NCBI RefSeq assembly: GCF_005281345.1
Contig: NZ_SZXJ01000035.1
Span: 285,138 to 349,137, forward strand
Length of the DNA: 64,000 bases
Direction: 5' to 3'
Source of the DNA: Citrobacter sp. wls619
GTDB taxonomy: Bacteria > Pseudomonadota > Gammaproteobacteria > Enterobacterales > Enterobacteriaceae
Shown here piece by piece: positions 26,101 to 35,566 of this stretch (position 1 is its first letter; every line of letters begins with the position of its first letter). Below the pieces are notes generated by a model, which made no database searches, was not told where the DNA came from, and saw nothing but the letters and a program-made list of their open reading frames with translations. Made by a program: the position numbers and the translations under genes.

Positions 26101-26553
26101 TCAGTGCAACCAGTGCACCCCATCCTCAGGTTGAAAAAAGGCGTTATAGCGCATCTGAAACGCATTTATCTCCTGCATATCCGGCTCCATTTCGCGCAGA
26201 AAACCGAGCGCCAGGCGTACCTGTGCGTCGGTAATCGGCGCGGCCAGCCGGGCTTTTTGCAACACCCGGTGCCACTGCAGCAGATTCTGTTCATTACCGT
26301 CAACAATGACGATTTGCCAGATTAGCAGCACCTGGGCGGCATTTTGCAGATGCGATTCGTCAGGTCGATGGAGGTACTGTAAAAACGCCTCTCCCTGCAC
26401 TTTCCCCATCTGATCGATCATCGATTCTACCGGCACGACATCAATACTCAGACGTTCGCTCAGACGGCGAATCGCGCGCCGTGACCCGGACGTCAGTACC
26501 CGAAAACCCACAACAAAAACAACGACCAGCGTGGCCAGCATTATCCAAATCAT
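26101..26553 (-). CDS. yicN: DUF1198 membrane protein YicN
   Basis: 150 residues, matching E. coli YicN in length when started at the MIWIMLAT methionine; an ATG four codons upstream (26565) is possible. One N-terminal membrane segment is followed by a cytosolic domain (HRPDESHLQNAAQVLLIWQ, then LGFLREMEPDMQEINAFQMRYNAFF). Function unknown. Confidence 0.9.
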   Translation of the reverse strand: MIWIMLATLVVVFVVGFRVLTSGSRRAIRRLSERLSIDVVPVESMIDQMGKVQGEAFLQYLHRPDESHLQNAAQVLLIWQIVIVDGNEQNLLQWHRVLQKARLAAPITDAQVRLALGFLREMEPDMQEINAFQMRYNAFFQPEDGVHWLH

Positions 26554-26658
26554 GCGCACATCCATTACCCGACAGGACGCCCATCATAGCGGCAAATTCA
26601 CCAGTGTCGACGACTGAACGTGTCATAATGTGACTTATCGAACCCATGAGCAGACATC

Positions 26659-27564
26659 ATGAAATCTGATATCAGAACCCTCGATCTTAATCTGTTGAAA
26701 ACGCTGGATGCCCTGCTGGATGAACGCAACGTCACCCGGGCGGCGCAGCGGCTGTCGCTCACCCAACCAGCGGTCAGCGGCATGCTAAACCGTCTGCGTG
26801 ATTATTTTGACGATCCGCTGTTTGTCCGCACGCCGCACGGTATTGTCCCGACGCTCCGGGCTCGCGAAATGGCGGCGCCCATCAAACAGATCCTCAGCGA
26901 CATTGATATCCTGCTTAAGCCCGCGCAGTTCGACCCACTCACCGAAACGCTCACCTTTACCGTCGCCGCTACCGATTACGCCCTTAAAGCGGTGATCGTG
27001 CCGTTTATCGCCGCGCTTCGCGCACGTGCGCCAGGTATTCGTGTGCGGGTCGTTCCCGTTGAGCCAGAGCAGCTAACAACACAGTTTGAGCAGGGTAAAA
27101 TTGACCTGGCGCTGCTGACGCCGGATTCAACACCGGATAATCTGCACAACCGCTCGTTATATAACGAAGAGTATGTCTGTCTCATGCGTCATGATCATCC
27201 CGATGCCCACCAGGTGCTAACACTCGATCGCTTCTGCGCGCTGGAGCATGTGCTGGTTTCTTATAAGGGAGAAAGTTTCTGGGGGGTCACCGATGATGCG
27301 CTGGCAGAGGTTGGACGAAAACGACAGATTGGTTTGTCAGTCAGCAGTTTTCTGGTTCTGCCGGATATCCTCGCGATTAGCGAGATGATTGCCGTCGTCC
27401 CTGCCCGGCTGGCCTATACCGATCCCCGGATGCACGTTGTGTCGCCGCCGCTGCCCATTACTGGTTTTACTAAAAGTATGGCCTGGCACGAACGCACGCA
27501 CCGCGATGCGGCGCATCAGTGGCTACGCAATCTGATGCATGAAACCAGTCAGTCTAAACCATAA
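26659..27564 (+). CDS. LysR-family transcriptional regulator
   Basis: 301 residues. Helix-turn-helix at about residues 9-68 (LNLLKTLDALLDERNVTRAAQRL, with QPAVSGMLNRLRDYFDDPLF), the NodD/LeuO-like subgroup, then a substrate-binding domain. It lies next to uhpT in the place where E. coli carries adeQ and ade. No divergent target is obvious; yicN is the nearest gene upstream on the opposite strand. Confidence 0.88.
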   Translation: MKSDIRTLDLNLLKTLDALLDERNVTRAAQRLSLTQPAVSGMLNRLRDYFDDPLFVRTPHGIVPTLRAREMAAPIKQILSDIDILLKPAQFDPLTETLTFTVAATDYALKAVIVPFIAALRARAPGIRVRVVPVEPEQLTTQFEQGKIDLALLTPDSTPDNLHNRSLYNEEYVCLMRHDHPDAHQVLTLDRFCALEHVLVSYKGESFWGVTDDALAEVGRKRQIGLSVSSFLVLPDILAISEMIAVVPARLAYTDPRMHVVSPPLPITGFTKSMAWHERTHRDAAHQWLRNLMHETSQSKP

Positions 27565-27587
27565 AAAAACCCGCCATAAAGGCGGGG
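27563..27587 (-). terminator. uhpT terminator
   Basis: Arms CCCGCC / GGCGGG with an ATAAA loop and a seven-base T run on the minus strand. It overlaps the stop codon of the convergent LysR gene. Confidence 0.85.
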
Positions 27588-27606
27588 AAAAGTTACCACT
27601 ACACAC

Positions 27607-28998
27607 TTAAGCGACTTTCAATTGCTGGATCTTTTTCTCGCGGCGAATTTTACGTTCTTCAAACACGGCCACGATAGCCATCAGGCAGATACAACCGATA
27701 GCGGCAGCATCCAGCGCGGCGAAGGTACCTGCCCAGCCAGTCAGACCGAATACCGGTGTACCATCAGCAATCATCCCCAGACCCAGCTTGGCGAAGCTGT
27801 CACCAATCAGATAGGCAAATGTCCCTTTAATCCCATCGGCAGCGCCGATCGCTTTTTTCGGTACGAAACCAACGGCTGCGACACCGATTAACAGCTGCGG
27901 ACCAAACACCAGGAAGCCGAGGGCAAACAGCGAAGCCAGATAGACATACTGGTTGCTGGCATGCTGGTAAACACCCAGTGTCGCAATGATTAATGCCAGT
28001 GCCACACAGGCCACCAGCGCCCGGCGACCGTTTGCCAGGTCAGAGAGCCAGCCCCACAGCAACGTACCGACCAGCGCCCCCACTTCAAACAGGGTAAAGC
28101 CCTGAATCGCCACTTCTTTGGAGAGCTTCAGTTCCTGGAACGCGTACACGGTAGACCACTGGTCGATACCAATACGCACCACGTACAGGAAGATGTTGGA
28201 GAAACACAGCAGCCAGATCACTTTGTTTTTCAGCACATACTCAACAAAGATCTGCCACTTGGTCATGTCATTTTCTTCGGTCTCTTTGTCTTCTTCGCTG
28301 ATCTCTTCACCGAACAGCTCTTCAGCTTTCCCCAGACCATAAGATTCCGGGGAGTCGCTGCCATAGCGCAGGCCGATAAAGCCAACAATCAGGGCGATAA
28401 TCGACGGGAAGATAAACATACCAATGACGTGACCGTCGAACAGGTAGTTGGCACCAAACAACGCCACGCCCGCCGCACCGGCACCACCGAGGTTGTGGGA
28501 AATGTTCCACATACCGAGGTAAGAACCCCGCTTGCGACGCGGCGTCCATTTGGTGATGGTGGAATAACTACACGAACCGCCGGTACTCTGGAAAAAACCG
28601 CTCAGCGCGTAGAAGGTAATCATCAGGAACAGGCTGGTTGAGCCTGCGCCCATGCTGGCGCTGAAGCCGAGCATACAGATAGCCGAGAGGATCAGCATAA
28701 ATGGCAGGAACTGTTTGGTGTTTTTGCCGTCCGCGTAGTAGGAAACCAGGGTTTTACCCACGCCGTAGGTGATAGAGAAGCCCAAGCCAATCATCCCCAG
28801 TTGCGTCATGCTCAGCCCGTAGGTGGAGATCATGTCGTTCTGCGCGATATTGAAGTTTTTGCGGATCAGGTACATGGTCAGATAGCCGATAAAGACCACC
28901 AGATAGGACTGCATGAACGGTTTGAACCACATTTTGCGCCGCACATCGAGCGGCAGATCCAGGGTCGGCTTGCGCACCTGGTTGAGAAAGGCCAGCAT
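27607..28998 (-). CDS. uhpT: Hexose-6-phosphate:phosphate antiporter UhpT
   Basis: 463 residues, an organophosphate:phosphate antiporter of the MFS with twelve membrane segments. The start [21 protein letters not shown] and the [18 protein letters not shown] segment are those of E. coli UhpT. It imports glucose-6-phosphate and related sugars, and also fosfomycin, in exchange for phosphate. Expression is driven by UhpA when UhpC senses external glucose-6-phosphate. Confidence 0.98.
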   Translation of the reverse strand: MLAFLNQVRKPTLDLPLDVRRKMWFKPFMQSYLVVFIGYLTMYLIRKNFNIAQNDMISTYGLSMTQLGMIGLGFSITYGVGKTLVSYYADGKNTKQFLPFMLILSAICMLGFSASMGAGSTSLFLMITFYALSGFFQSTGGSCSYSTITKWTPRRKRGSYLGMWNISHNLGGAGAAGVALFGANYLFDGHVIGMFIFPSIIALIVGFIGLRYGSDSPESYGLGKAEELFGEEISEEDKETEENDMTKWQIFVEYVLKNKVIWLLCFSNIFLYVVRIGIDQWSTVYAFQELKLSKEVAIQGFTLFEVGALVGTLLWGWLSDLANGRRALVACVALALIIATLGVYQHASNQYVYLASLFALGFLVFGPQLLIGVAAVGFVPKKAIGAADGIKGTFAYLIGDSFAKLGLGMIADGTPVFGLTGWAGTFAALDAAAIGCICLMAIVAVFEERKIRREKKIQQLKVA

Positions 28999-29018
28999 TT
29001 GACACTCCCGAGCTAATT

Positions 29019-29048
29019 TTTATACCTGCGAATGGCAGGCATTGTAAA
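29019..29048 (-). promoter_or_regulatory. Predicted uhpT promoter
   Basis: On the minus strand TTTACA and TATAAA are separated by 18 bases, about 20 bases upstream of uhpT. The spacer contains the palindrome CCTGC-CATTC-GCAGG. UhpA and CRP sites are expected further upstream but not assigned. Confidence 0.45.
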
Positions 29049-29140
29049 AATCAGCCCGGGATCACGCCTGAGACAGCGTCCAGGTGAAACCGGGAAAATT
29101 TCTTAGTTTTACCCCACTCGGGGCAAAAAGGTGAGGTACA

Positions 29141-30469
29141 TCACGCTTCACCAGGCTCACGCGGTGCCTGGGCATTCAAAAATGGCAGCAGCAGCAGTGC
29201 GGAAATCCCCGCCGCAATGGCGATCACCACAAAAAATCCGGTCCAGTGCCAGACCTCCATCACCTTCGCCAGCGGCCAGCCGGAGAGTGAAGCGCCCAGA
29301 TAAGCAAATAGCCCGACAAACCCGGTTGCCGCACCCGCCGCCTCTTTGTGCGAGCACTCCGCCGCCGCCATACCAATCAGCATTTGCGGGCCAAAAACGA
29401 AGAATCCGGTGGTGAAAAAGCACGCCGCTTGCATCACGTAGCTGGCGAACGGCATCAGCCACAACGAACCGACGGAAAGCAAAATCCCGGCGGCAAAAAT
29501 CAGGTTCATTGGCCCACGATTGCCGTTAAACAGCTTGTCCGAGCCCCAACCCGCCACCAGCGCGCCGACAAATCCGCCCAGCTCAAACATGGTCACCGCG
29601 GTATTGGCGGTCACCAGATCGACCCCCAGCGTTTCTGACATGTACAGATTACCCCAGTCGTTGATCGCCGCACGTACTACGTACACCAGCACATAACACA
29701 ACGACAGCAGCCAGATGTAGGGATTCAGCAACACATAGCGGGTGAGAATTTCTTTGCGGGTTAAGCCTGCGCCCTCCTGCTGCTGGGCTATTTCTAACTC
29801 ATCGTGTCGCCAGTCGCCAACCGGGGGTAAGCCAATCGCCTGCGGCCTGTCGCGCAACCGCCAGCACAGGAAGAATCCCACCACAATCGCCAGTATTCCG
29901 GCAATCATCATTCCTGCACGCCAGCCATAATGCAGCGCCGTCGCCGCCATCACCATCGGGATCAGCGCCCCGCCGACGTTATGCGCGGTGTTCCATAGCG
30001 CCCACCAGCCACCGCGCTCGGTACGCGAATACCAGGCAGTCAGCAAACGGGCGCATACCGGCGATCCCCAGCCCTGGAAGAACGCATTCAATGCCCACAG
30101 TAACGCAAAGGCCCAAAGCGAGGTCGAGAAACCGAACAGGATGTTTACCACGCCGGTTGCAATCAAACCAATGCCCATAAAATAGCGGGCGTTGGAGCGA
30201 TCGCTGACAATACCAGAGACAAACTTCGACAGGCCGTAGGTGATGTAAAACAACGTCGCCAACAGGCCAATATCGCTGCGGGTCAGTACACCGCTGGTCA
30301 GGATATCCGGCACCGCCGCGTTGAAGCTTTTGCGCGTGAAATAAAACAGCGCGTAGCCAAGCCAGATGGTGGTCAGAATATGCCGCCGCCAGTAGCGATA
30401 ACGGGCATCTACCTCACTTTTATTGGTAATGAGTGGCGCATTCGCCGGGGCTTTTAGAAACTGAAACAT
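29141..30469 (-). CDS. uhpC: Glucose-6-phosphate receptor UhpC
   Basis: 442 residues, an MFS protein similar to UhpT but serving as sensor: it binds external glucose-6-phosphate and activates UhpB. Family marks include RRHILTTIWLGYALFYFTRK and FFQGWGSPVCARLLTAWY. The ATG at 30469 has AAGGA six bases upstream; the ATG at 30475 abuts that site and is less likely. It lies 9 bases after uhpB. Confidence 0.97.
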   Translation of the reverse strand: MFQFLKAPANAPLITNKSEVDARYRYWRRHILTTIWLGYALFYFTRKSFNAAVPDILTSGVLTRSDIGLLATLFYITYGLSKFVSGIVSDRSNARYFMGIGLIATGVVNILFGFSTSLWAFALLWALNAFFQGWGSPVCARLLTAWYSRTERGGWWALWNTAHNVGGALIPMVMAATALHYGWRAGMMIAGILAIVVGFFLCWRLRDRPQAIGLPPVGDWRHDELEIAQQQEGAGLTRKEILTRYVLLNPYIWLLSLCYVLVYVVRAAINDWGNLYMSETLGVDLVTANTAVTMFELGGFVGALVAGWGSDKLFNGNRGPMNLIFAAGILLSVGSLWLMPFASYVMQAACFFTTGFFVFGPQMLIGMAAAECSHKEAAGAATGFVGLFAYLGASLSGWPLAKVMEVWHWTGFFVVIAIAAGISALLLLPFLNAQAPREPGEA

Positions 30470-30478
30470 TGCCATTCC

Positions 30479-31981
30479 TTACACATAACGCTGAGGCAAA
30501 GAGACGCTGACCCGCGTACCGTGCGTACAGGATATCGAAAGCTTACCGCCGAGGGCCGTAATGCGCTCGCGCATCCCGGTGAGGCCAAATCCTTGCTGAT
30601 TCGAACCCGGCGGCAGGCCGCTGCCATCGTCCTCAATCACCAGCATCAACCGCTCATTCTGTAGCCAGCCCTGCAACGTCACCGCACTGGCATTGGCATG
30701 CTTAACAATATTGTTCAGTCCTTCCTGGCAGACGCGAAACAGCGTCACCCGCTGGCTTTCGCTGAGTGCAGATTCATCAATATGCCAGTCGAGATGGCTG
30801 ACGATACCGCGACTTTCCAGCTCCATTTCCCGCATCAACGAACGGATAGCCTGCTCCAGCGTTAAATCATCTAACTGGCGCGGGCGTAAACGCCCCAACA
30901 GGCGGCGTACCGAATCGTATACCCCGAGTGAAAGCTGCTCGATATGCGCCCCACTGCGCTTCACGCCTGCGTTTTCCGGCGCCAGTCGCTGAACGATACC
31001 GGCCTGAGTACGAATCGCGGTAATGGTCTGCCCGATATCGTCGTGCAGTTCACGCGCCACGTCGCGGCGCACGCTTTCTTCGGTTTCCAACAAACGTTCC
31101 GCCAAACGATGATTACGCGCCAGCTCGTTTTGCAACGACTGGTTGAGTTCACGCAGGCGCTGAATACCCGCGCCGAGCAGCAGCCCGGTCAGGCTCTGCG
31201 CCAGCAAGGAGAGCAGCAAGTCGACGGGATGGTCGTGCCAGGTCTGGCTGGCAATCAGCGCGATGGCATTCATTAGCGTAGCGATCAGCGCCCCCTGCCA
31301 GCCATAGTGCCAGGCAAGTGCAATGATCGGCAGCGCCAGGCAAAACGGCGTAAAACGTGACAGCTCATTCGGCAGACCCAACTGCAACCACAGGCTGACA
31401 CTGAACAACAGCAGATACCAGACCAGATGTCGTCCGCGCCAGTTCACGGGTTGAGAAACCACCGCAGGTCCCAGCGGCAGCCAGGTGGTGCTGGTCAGAT
31501 AGTGCCAGAATACCAGGCAGATCGGCGCCAGCGTTAACCCGCCGGTGAGCGTCAGCAGCAGCACGGTCCACGCCGCTTCACCTTGCCCAATCCAGGGCAA
31601 CGATTGCAGCAGTGCCGCCGCGGTCAGTGCCGCGCCCTGCAACAGCAACGTGCGCCAGTCGCGCTGATGGCGGTATCGCGAAATCAGCATCACCGGGAGT
31701 AGCGTGAGGGCACTTCCGATTATCAAAAGTGGCAAATGGGCCAGCGCCACTTCCTGCGCCAGCCAGAAAAGAAGCAGCCATTCCGCGCCCAACAGCACCG
31801 GCCAGTAGCCACGCGGACATTGCAGCATCAAGCCCAGGCGCAGGCCAAACGGAAACAGCAATACCGCCAGTTCCGGGCGCTCAACCAGATGCAGGCTGAT
31901 GCTCCACAGGCAGAACCACGCGGCAGAGAAGATAAAGAAGCAGGCAACAACGGTGATTAACCGGGAAAAGAACGTGTTCAT
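30479..31981 (-). CDS. uhpB: Sensor histidine kinase UhpB
   Basis: 500 residues. About eight membrane segments (MASE1-type) in the first 270 residues are followed by a HisKA_3 dimerisation domain with the phospho-acceptor H313 in E-L-H-D-D-I-G-Q and a C-terminal ATPase domain ([20 protein letters not shown]). It works in a membrane complex with UhpC and phosphorylates UhpA. It overlaps uhpA by 4 bases. Confidence 0.97.
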   Translation of the reverse strand: MNTFFSRLITVVACFFIFSAAWFCLWSISLHLVERPELAVLLFPFGLRLGLMLQCPRGYWPVLLGAEWLLLFWLAQEVALAHLPLLIIGSALTLLPVMLISRYRHQRDWRTLLLQGAALTAAALLQSLPWIGQGEAAWTVLLLTLTGGLTLAPICLVFWHYLTSTTWLPLGPAVVSQPVNWRGRHLVWYLLLFSVSLWLQLGLPNELSRFTPFCLALPIIALAWHYGWQGALIATLMNAIALIASQTWHDHPVDLLLSLLAQSLTGLLLGAGIQRLRELNQSLQNELARNHRLAERLLETEESVRRDVARELHDDIGQTITAIRTQAGIVQRLAPENAGVKRSGAHIEQLSLGVYDSVRRLLGRLRPRQLDDLTLEQAIRSLMREMELESRGIVSHLDWHIDESALSESQRVTLFRVCQEGLNNIVKHANASAVTLQGWLQNERLMLVIEDDGSGLPPGSNQQGFGLTGMRERITALGGKLSISCTHGTRVSVSLPQRYV

Positions 31982-32571
31982 TGCCAGCCGTCAAACATCC
32001 GGCGGGCCAGTTCGACGTCGTTGCTAACGCCCAGCTTTTCCATCAGGTTGGCGCGGTGCACGTGTACCGTTTTTGGTGACAAGCCCAGTTCAGCCGCAAT
32101 CTCTTTGACTGCCATGCCTTGCGCCAGTTTTTCTGCCACCTGACGTTCGCGTTTGGTGAGCGGGTCCTGACGTCCGGCCGCCAGTTTGACGGCGATGTCC
32201 GGCGTTAAATAGCAGCCGCCGGTCGCCACGGTACGCACCGCGGCAATCAGCTCATCGGGGCTACAGCGTTTTGAGAGGAAGCCTCGCGCCCCTGCGTTCA
32301 ACGCCTGCTCCACCAGCGCCGGGCTGTCGTGGACGGAGAGCATGATAATCGCCATGCCTTTTGGCAACTGGCTTAACAGTTCGAGGCCGGAAATGTCAGG
32401 CATGGAGATATCGCAGATACAGACCTGCACGCCGCGCCCCGGCAATCCTGCCAGCGCCTCGCTACCTGAGCCAAACTCAGCCACCACCTGCAAATCAGGT
32501 TCCAGCCCCAGCAGTTGGGCAAAGCCGGAGCGGACGATAGTGTGGTCGTCGATAAGGGCGATGGTGATCAT
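31978..32571 (-). CDS. uhpA: Response regulator UhpA
   Basis: 197 residues. The receiver domain has the acidic pair D8-D9, the phospho-acceptor D54 (C-I-C-D-I-S-M-P-D) and K105 (FLSKR); a LuxR-type helix-turn-helix lies at about 133-190 ([29 protein letters not shown]). It activates uhpT. First gene of the uhpABC set, immediately downstream of the ilvBN terminator. Confidence 0.98.
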   Translation of the reverse strand: MITIALIDDHTIVRSGFAQLLGLEPDLQVVAEFGSGSEALAGLPGRGVQVCICDISMPDISGLELLSQLPKGMAIIMLSVHDSPALVEQALNAGARGFLSKRCSPDELIAAVRTVATGGCYLTPDIAVKLAAGRQDPLTKRERQVAEKLAQGMAVKEIAAELGLSPKTVHVHRANLMEKLGVSNDVELARRMFDGWQ

Positions 32572-32587
32572 GGGTTTGTCCTGGTGG

Positions 32588-32622
32588 ATAAAAAAACGCG
32601 CTTACCTTAACGATAAGCGCGT
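32588..32622 (-). terminator. ilvBN terminator
   Basis: Nine-base arms ACGCGCTTA / TAAGCGCGT with a run of T on the minus strand after the stem, 23 bases past the ilvN stop. Confidence 0.88.
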
Positions 32623-32644
32623 GGCTGTTCAAGCCTTGAGCGAA

Positions 32645-32935
32645 TCACTCAAAGAACACAGTGATTTTGTTAAACATCGACGGATCAGACTGGTTGCGCG
32701 CCACTTTCACCACATCTTCCAGTTTGTCGATCTGGCTTATCATCTGCTCCAGACGCTGGTCGTCATTCACCAATAGCCAGATACGGCTCTTATCACTGTC
32801 CTGAATCGGTAGACAGAGGATACCTTCCACGTTGAACGCACGGCGGGCAAACAGTCCACAAACGTGGGTCATTACACCCGGGTGGTTGCGTACGGTGAGT
32901 TCCAGGATTACGTTGTCATGAGTCTGCTGTTGCAT
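32645..32935 (-). CDS. ilvN: Acetolactate synthase I small subunit IlvN
   Basis: 96 residues, one ACT domain ([29 protein letters not shown]), the regulatory subunit that confers valine feedback on IlvB. Same length as E. coli IlvN; 3 bases after ilvB. Confidence 0.98.
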   Translation of the reverse strand: MQQQTHDNVILELTVRNHPGVMTHVCGLFARRAFNVEGILCLPIQDSDKSRIWLLVNDDQRLEQMISQIDKLEDVVKVARNQSDPSMFNKITVFFE

Positions 32936-32938
32936 GGC

Positions 32939-34627
32939 TTATTCCCCCACCATTTCAGTGTTTGCCGCACCCGGCGGTACCATCGGGTACACTTTTTCTT
33001 CTGCATCAATACGTACGTGGATCAGCGCAGGTCCTGGACGATTAATTATCTCCTGCAGCGCCGCCTGTGGATCCGCTTCATGATTTAAATCGCAGGTTTC
33101 GAGACCAAAACCGGCGGCAATCTGCATAAAGTTAATCATCCCCGGATAGGTCGCAGCAAATACGCCTTGTTTATAGAACAGGCTCTGCTGCTGATACACC
33201 AGACCCAGCGCTTCGTTATTCATCAGGATGATTTTAATATCCAGCTGATTTTCACTGGCAGTCGCCATTTCCTGAATATTCATCATCAGACTGCCGTCGC
33301 CGGAGAAGCACAGCACTTTCTTGTCCGGGTTCGCCAGCGCCGCGCCAATCGCTGCAGGCAGACCGAAGCCCATGGTCCCCAGACCACCAGAAGTCAGCCA
33401 CTGACGTGGGCGATTCAGCGGGTAGGCCTGCGCCGCCCACATCTGATGCTGACCCACGTCGGTAGTGATGATGGCGCTATCGTCTACGCAAGCCGCAACG
33501 GCGTTAATCAGCCCATAATGGCTGAGCGGATCGCTTTCCTGTGGAATGGTACACGGGAATTCACGCTGCAAATCCGCCACCATGTGATGCCATGCGTCGC
33601 GCGACTGCACCTCAATCAATGGGATCAGCTGTTCCAGCACCTCATTCACATCCGCCTGAATGGCCACGTGCGGCTGTTTGATTTTACCCAGCTCGGCACG
33701 ATCGATATCCACATGAATAATCTTTGCATTCGGGCAGAACTGCTCGGTTTTACCAATCGCCCGGTCATCAAAACGTGCGCCCAGAACAATTAATAAATCA
33801 GCCTCTTGCAGTATAAAGTTGGTGCTGCGTGCGCCGTGCATGCCCAGCATACCTAACGACAGCGGATGCGCTTTTGGCAACATACCCAGCGCCATTAAGG
33901 TCATGGTGGTGGGCAGCATCGCTTTTTCCGCCAGCTCACGTACGCGCTCAGGTGCGTTAATCACGCCGCCGCCGAGATATAACACCGGACGTTGTGCCGC
34001 ATTAATCATAGCGGCAGCATCGCGAACGCTGTCCGCGCTAAAGGTTGGCGCAGGGGCTTTTTCTGCTGGCTCCGGCATCTCTTCAATGTCAAATACGGCT
34101 GTTTGAATGTCCTTAGGTATGTCTATCCACACCGGGCCAGGGCGTCCTGACTGCGCAATGCGGAAGGCATCGCTCATGACCTGCGGTAATTCATTGATAT
34201 GGCGAACCAGATAATTGTGTTTGGTGATGGGGATAGAGATGCCGTAGGTGTCAACTTCCTGGAAGGCGTCGGTGCCGATCATAGAGGCCGGAACCTGCCC
34301 GGTGATACACACCAACGGAATAGAGTCCAGGCGCGCATCGGCGATAGCAGTAACCAGGTTAGTTGCCCCCGGCCCGCTACAGGCCATACACACCGCCGGT
34401 TTACCCTCGGTTCGCGCCATCCCCTGGGCGATAAACCCCGCACCCTGCTCGTGGCGCGCCAGGATATGACGGATTTGCGTGCTTTGGCTTAAGGCGTCGT
34501 AGACGGGGAGAATTGAGCCGCCAGGAATACCGGTGACCACTTTAATTCCCTGACGTTCCAGGAAATGAACGATGAATTCAGCGCCCGTAAAGCGCGTACG
34601 CTTGGATGTGATGCCCGAACTTGCCAT
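32939..34627 (-). CDS. ilvB: Acetolactate synthase I large subunit IlvB
   Basis: 562 residues, a thiamine-diphosphate enzyme: N-terminal domain with the catalytic glutamate region HEQGAGFIAQGMAR, central FAD-type domain and C-terminal GDGSLMMNIQEM thiamine-diphosphate site. It condenses pyruvate to acetolactate (valine/leucine) or with 2-oxobutyrate (isoleucine). The transcript starts with the ivbL leader peptide and attenuator. Confidence 0.98.
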   Translation of the reverse strand: MASSGITSKRTRFTGAEFIVHFLERQGIKVVTGIPGGSILPVYDALSQSTQIRHILARHEQGAGFIAQGMARTEGKPAVCMACSGPGATNLVTAIADARLDSIPLVCITGQVPASMIGTDAFQEVDTYGISIPITKHNYLVRHINELPQVMSDAFRIAQSGRPGPVWIDIPKDIQTAVFDIEEMPEPAEKAPAPTFSADSVRDAAAMINAAQRPVLYLGGGVINAPERVRELAEKAMLPTTMTLMALGMLPKAHPLSLGMLGMHGARSTNFILQEADLLIVLGARFDDRAIGKTEQFCPNAKIIHVDIDRAELGKIKQPHVAIQADVNEVLEQLIPLIEVQSRDAWHHMVADLQREFPCTIPQESDPLSHYGLINAVAACVDDSAIITTDVGQHQMWAAQAYPLNRPRQWLTSGGLGTMGFGLPAAIGAALANPDKKVLCFSGDGSLMMNIQEMATASENQLDIKIILMNNEALGLVYQQQSLFYKQGVFAATYPGMINFMQIAAGFGLETCDLNHEADPQAALQEIINRPGPALIHVRIDAEEKVYPMVPPGAANTEMVGE

Positions 34628-34675
34628 GCTCCAGTCCTTTTATTCTGGGCCTTTGCTCCGGGCAGGTCTCTTATA

Positions 34676-34712
34676 CGAAAAACCCCGCCCGGTTTGCGCC
34701 GGCGGGGTTTTG
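34676..34712 (-). terminator. ilvBN attenuator terminator
   Basis: GC-rich stem CCCCGCC / GGGCGGGG followed by TTTTT on the minus strand, between ivbL and ilvB. Ribosome stalling on the ivbL valine codons would favour an antiterminator and allow read-through. Confidence 0.88.
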
Positions 34713-34734
34713 GAATCGTGTGTTGTTCCGGACC

Positions 34735-34833
34735 CTACGGCGCATTGCCGACGACCACCACCACACGCACGACGACCGCTGCGCGAGATGGCGCAGTTTT
34801 TAGTAGGGTCGCAGTCAGCATGGAAGGGTTCAT
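34735..34833 (-). CDS. ivbL: ilvBN operon leader peptide IvbL
   Basis: A 32-codon frame beginning M-N-P-S-M-L and ending V-V-V-R-V-V-V-V-V-G-N-A-P, the same length and valine-rich tail as E. coli IvbL. Eight of its thirteen last codons specify valine, so charged valyl-tRNA controls ribosome position and thereby the attenuator downstream. In E. coli the operon is also activated by CRP-cAMP; I did not assign that site. Confidence 0.95.
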   Translation of the reverse strand: MNPSMLTATLLKTAPSRAAVVVRVVVVVGNAP

Positions 34834-34964
34834 TAGGGACCTTGTCTGTTTGTTGGTTAACAGGATTTATACAAACACAGGTTTTTCAGCGTGACAATGG
34901 AAAATTTTTCATCTGCGCAAAAATGCGTCAAAGATCACGTTTAGCTGTACGCAATGTAAAAACA

Positions 34965-35038
34965 AAAAACCCCGCCGGGGCGAGGTTTTTTTCAGGGTTT
35001 ACGGCTGGTAACCGCAGAACACACTGTGTTACGTCAAC
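34965..35038 (-). ncRNA. istR: IstR-1 antitoxin small RNA
   Basis: On the minus strand a roughly 74-base RNA can start at GTTGACGTAACACAGTGTG and end in a hairpin (CCTCGC / GCGGGG) plus T run. Its 5' end is exactly complementary to the tisAB leader at 35267-35285. In E. coli IstR-1 blocks the ribosome standby site of tisB and prevents toxin synthesis. The ends are estimated from E. coli. Confidence 0.85.
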
Positions 35039-35134
35039 GCAAGAAGTATACGCGATCGGCAACGAACGCGCAATTTAAGGCACGGATTTTGACGTTTCTG
35101 AGTATGGATCGCTTTGCGGATATTGTCCATAAAA

Positions 35135-35154
35135 TACTGTTCATACATACAGTA
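35135..35154 (+). promoter_or_regulatory. LexA (SOS) box of the tisB/istR-2 promoters
   Basis: TACTGTTCATACATACAGTA: CTGT and ACAG separated by 8 bases, a near-ideal SOS box. It lies upstream of tisB and in E. coli also controls istR-2. Confidence 0.93.
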
Positions 35155-35266
35155 TTTATCTATAATGTGAATGTTCGCAGTGCGCGAGGGGGCCGCTGTT
35201 TTACCGGCGCATCAAAGTCCTGGCTGAAACGGGTGGTGCCGTCAGCGCCTTAACCCCCGAAGTGAG

Positions 35267-35285
35267 CACACTGTGTTACGTCAAC
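35267..35285 (+). promoter_or_regulatory. IstR-1 pairing site in the tisAB leader
   Basis: These 19 bases repeat exactly the plus-strand sequence at 35020-35038, so the IstR-1 5' end can pair perfectly here. The site is 69 bases ahead of the tisB start, as expected for a standby site. Confidence 0.85.
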
Positions 35286-35353
35286 AAAGGTGCTGGCAAC
35301 AGGCAGCGGCGAGGTACGCCAGCACCGTGCTCCTTGTACCAAAAGGAGAGCGT

Positions 35354-35443
35354 ATGAGCCTCGTGGATATCGCTATTCTTATCCTCAAACTCATCGTTGC
35401 AGCACTGCAACTGCTTGATGCTGTTCTGAAGTATATAAAATAG
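35354..35443 (+). CDS. tisB: SOS-induced membrane toxin TisB
   Basis: 29 codons starting M-S-L-V-D-I-A-I-L-I-L-K and ending K-Y-I-K; it differs from E. coli TisB at only two positions as I recall that sequence. It forms an amphipathic membrane helix that depolarises the inner membrane and promotes persister formation during SOS. AAAAGGAGAG precedes the ATG. Repressed by LexA at the promoter and IstR-1 in the leader. Confidence 0.96.
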   Translation: MSLVDIAILILKLIVAALQLLDAVLKYIK

Positions 35444-35566
35444 TTCAGATTCAAGTCGCACTTAAGGGGAGCGGGTTATCACCTGCTCCCCTTTCACCGT
35501 TGCCCTGGTGCGCATACCGCGCCAATATGTTACGTTTTTATGACATACTCAGGGACGAAGACCGCT

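Noticed and set aside
34572..35078. Plus-strand open frames of 109 and 168 codons over ilvB start, ivbL and istR
   Set aside because: They run across the attenuator, leader peptide and IstR RNA on the opposite strand; the peptide sequences are arginine-rich shadows.
35020..35285. 19-base direct repeat, first taken as a possible insertion-site duplication
   Set aside because: It is explained by the IstR-1 guide and its target in the tisAB leader.
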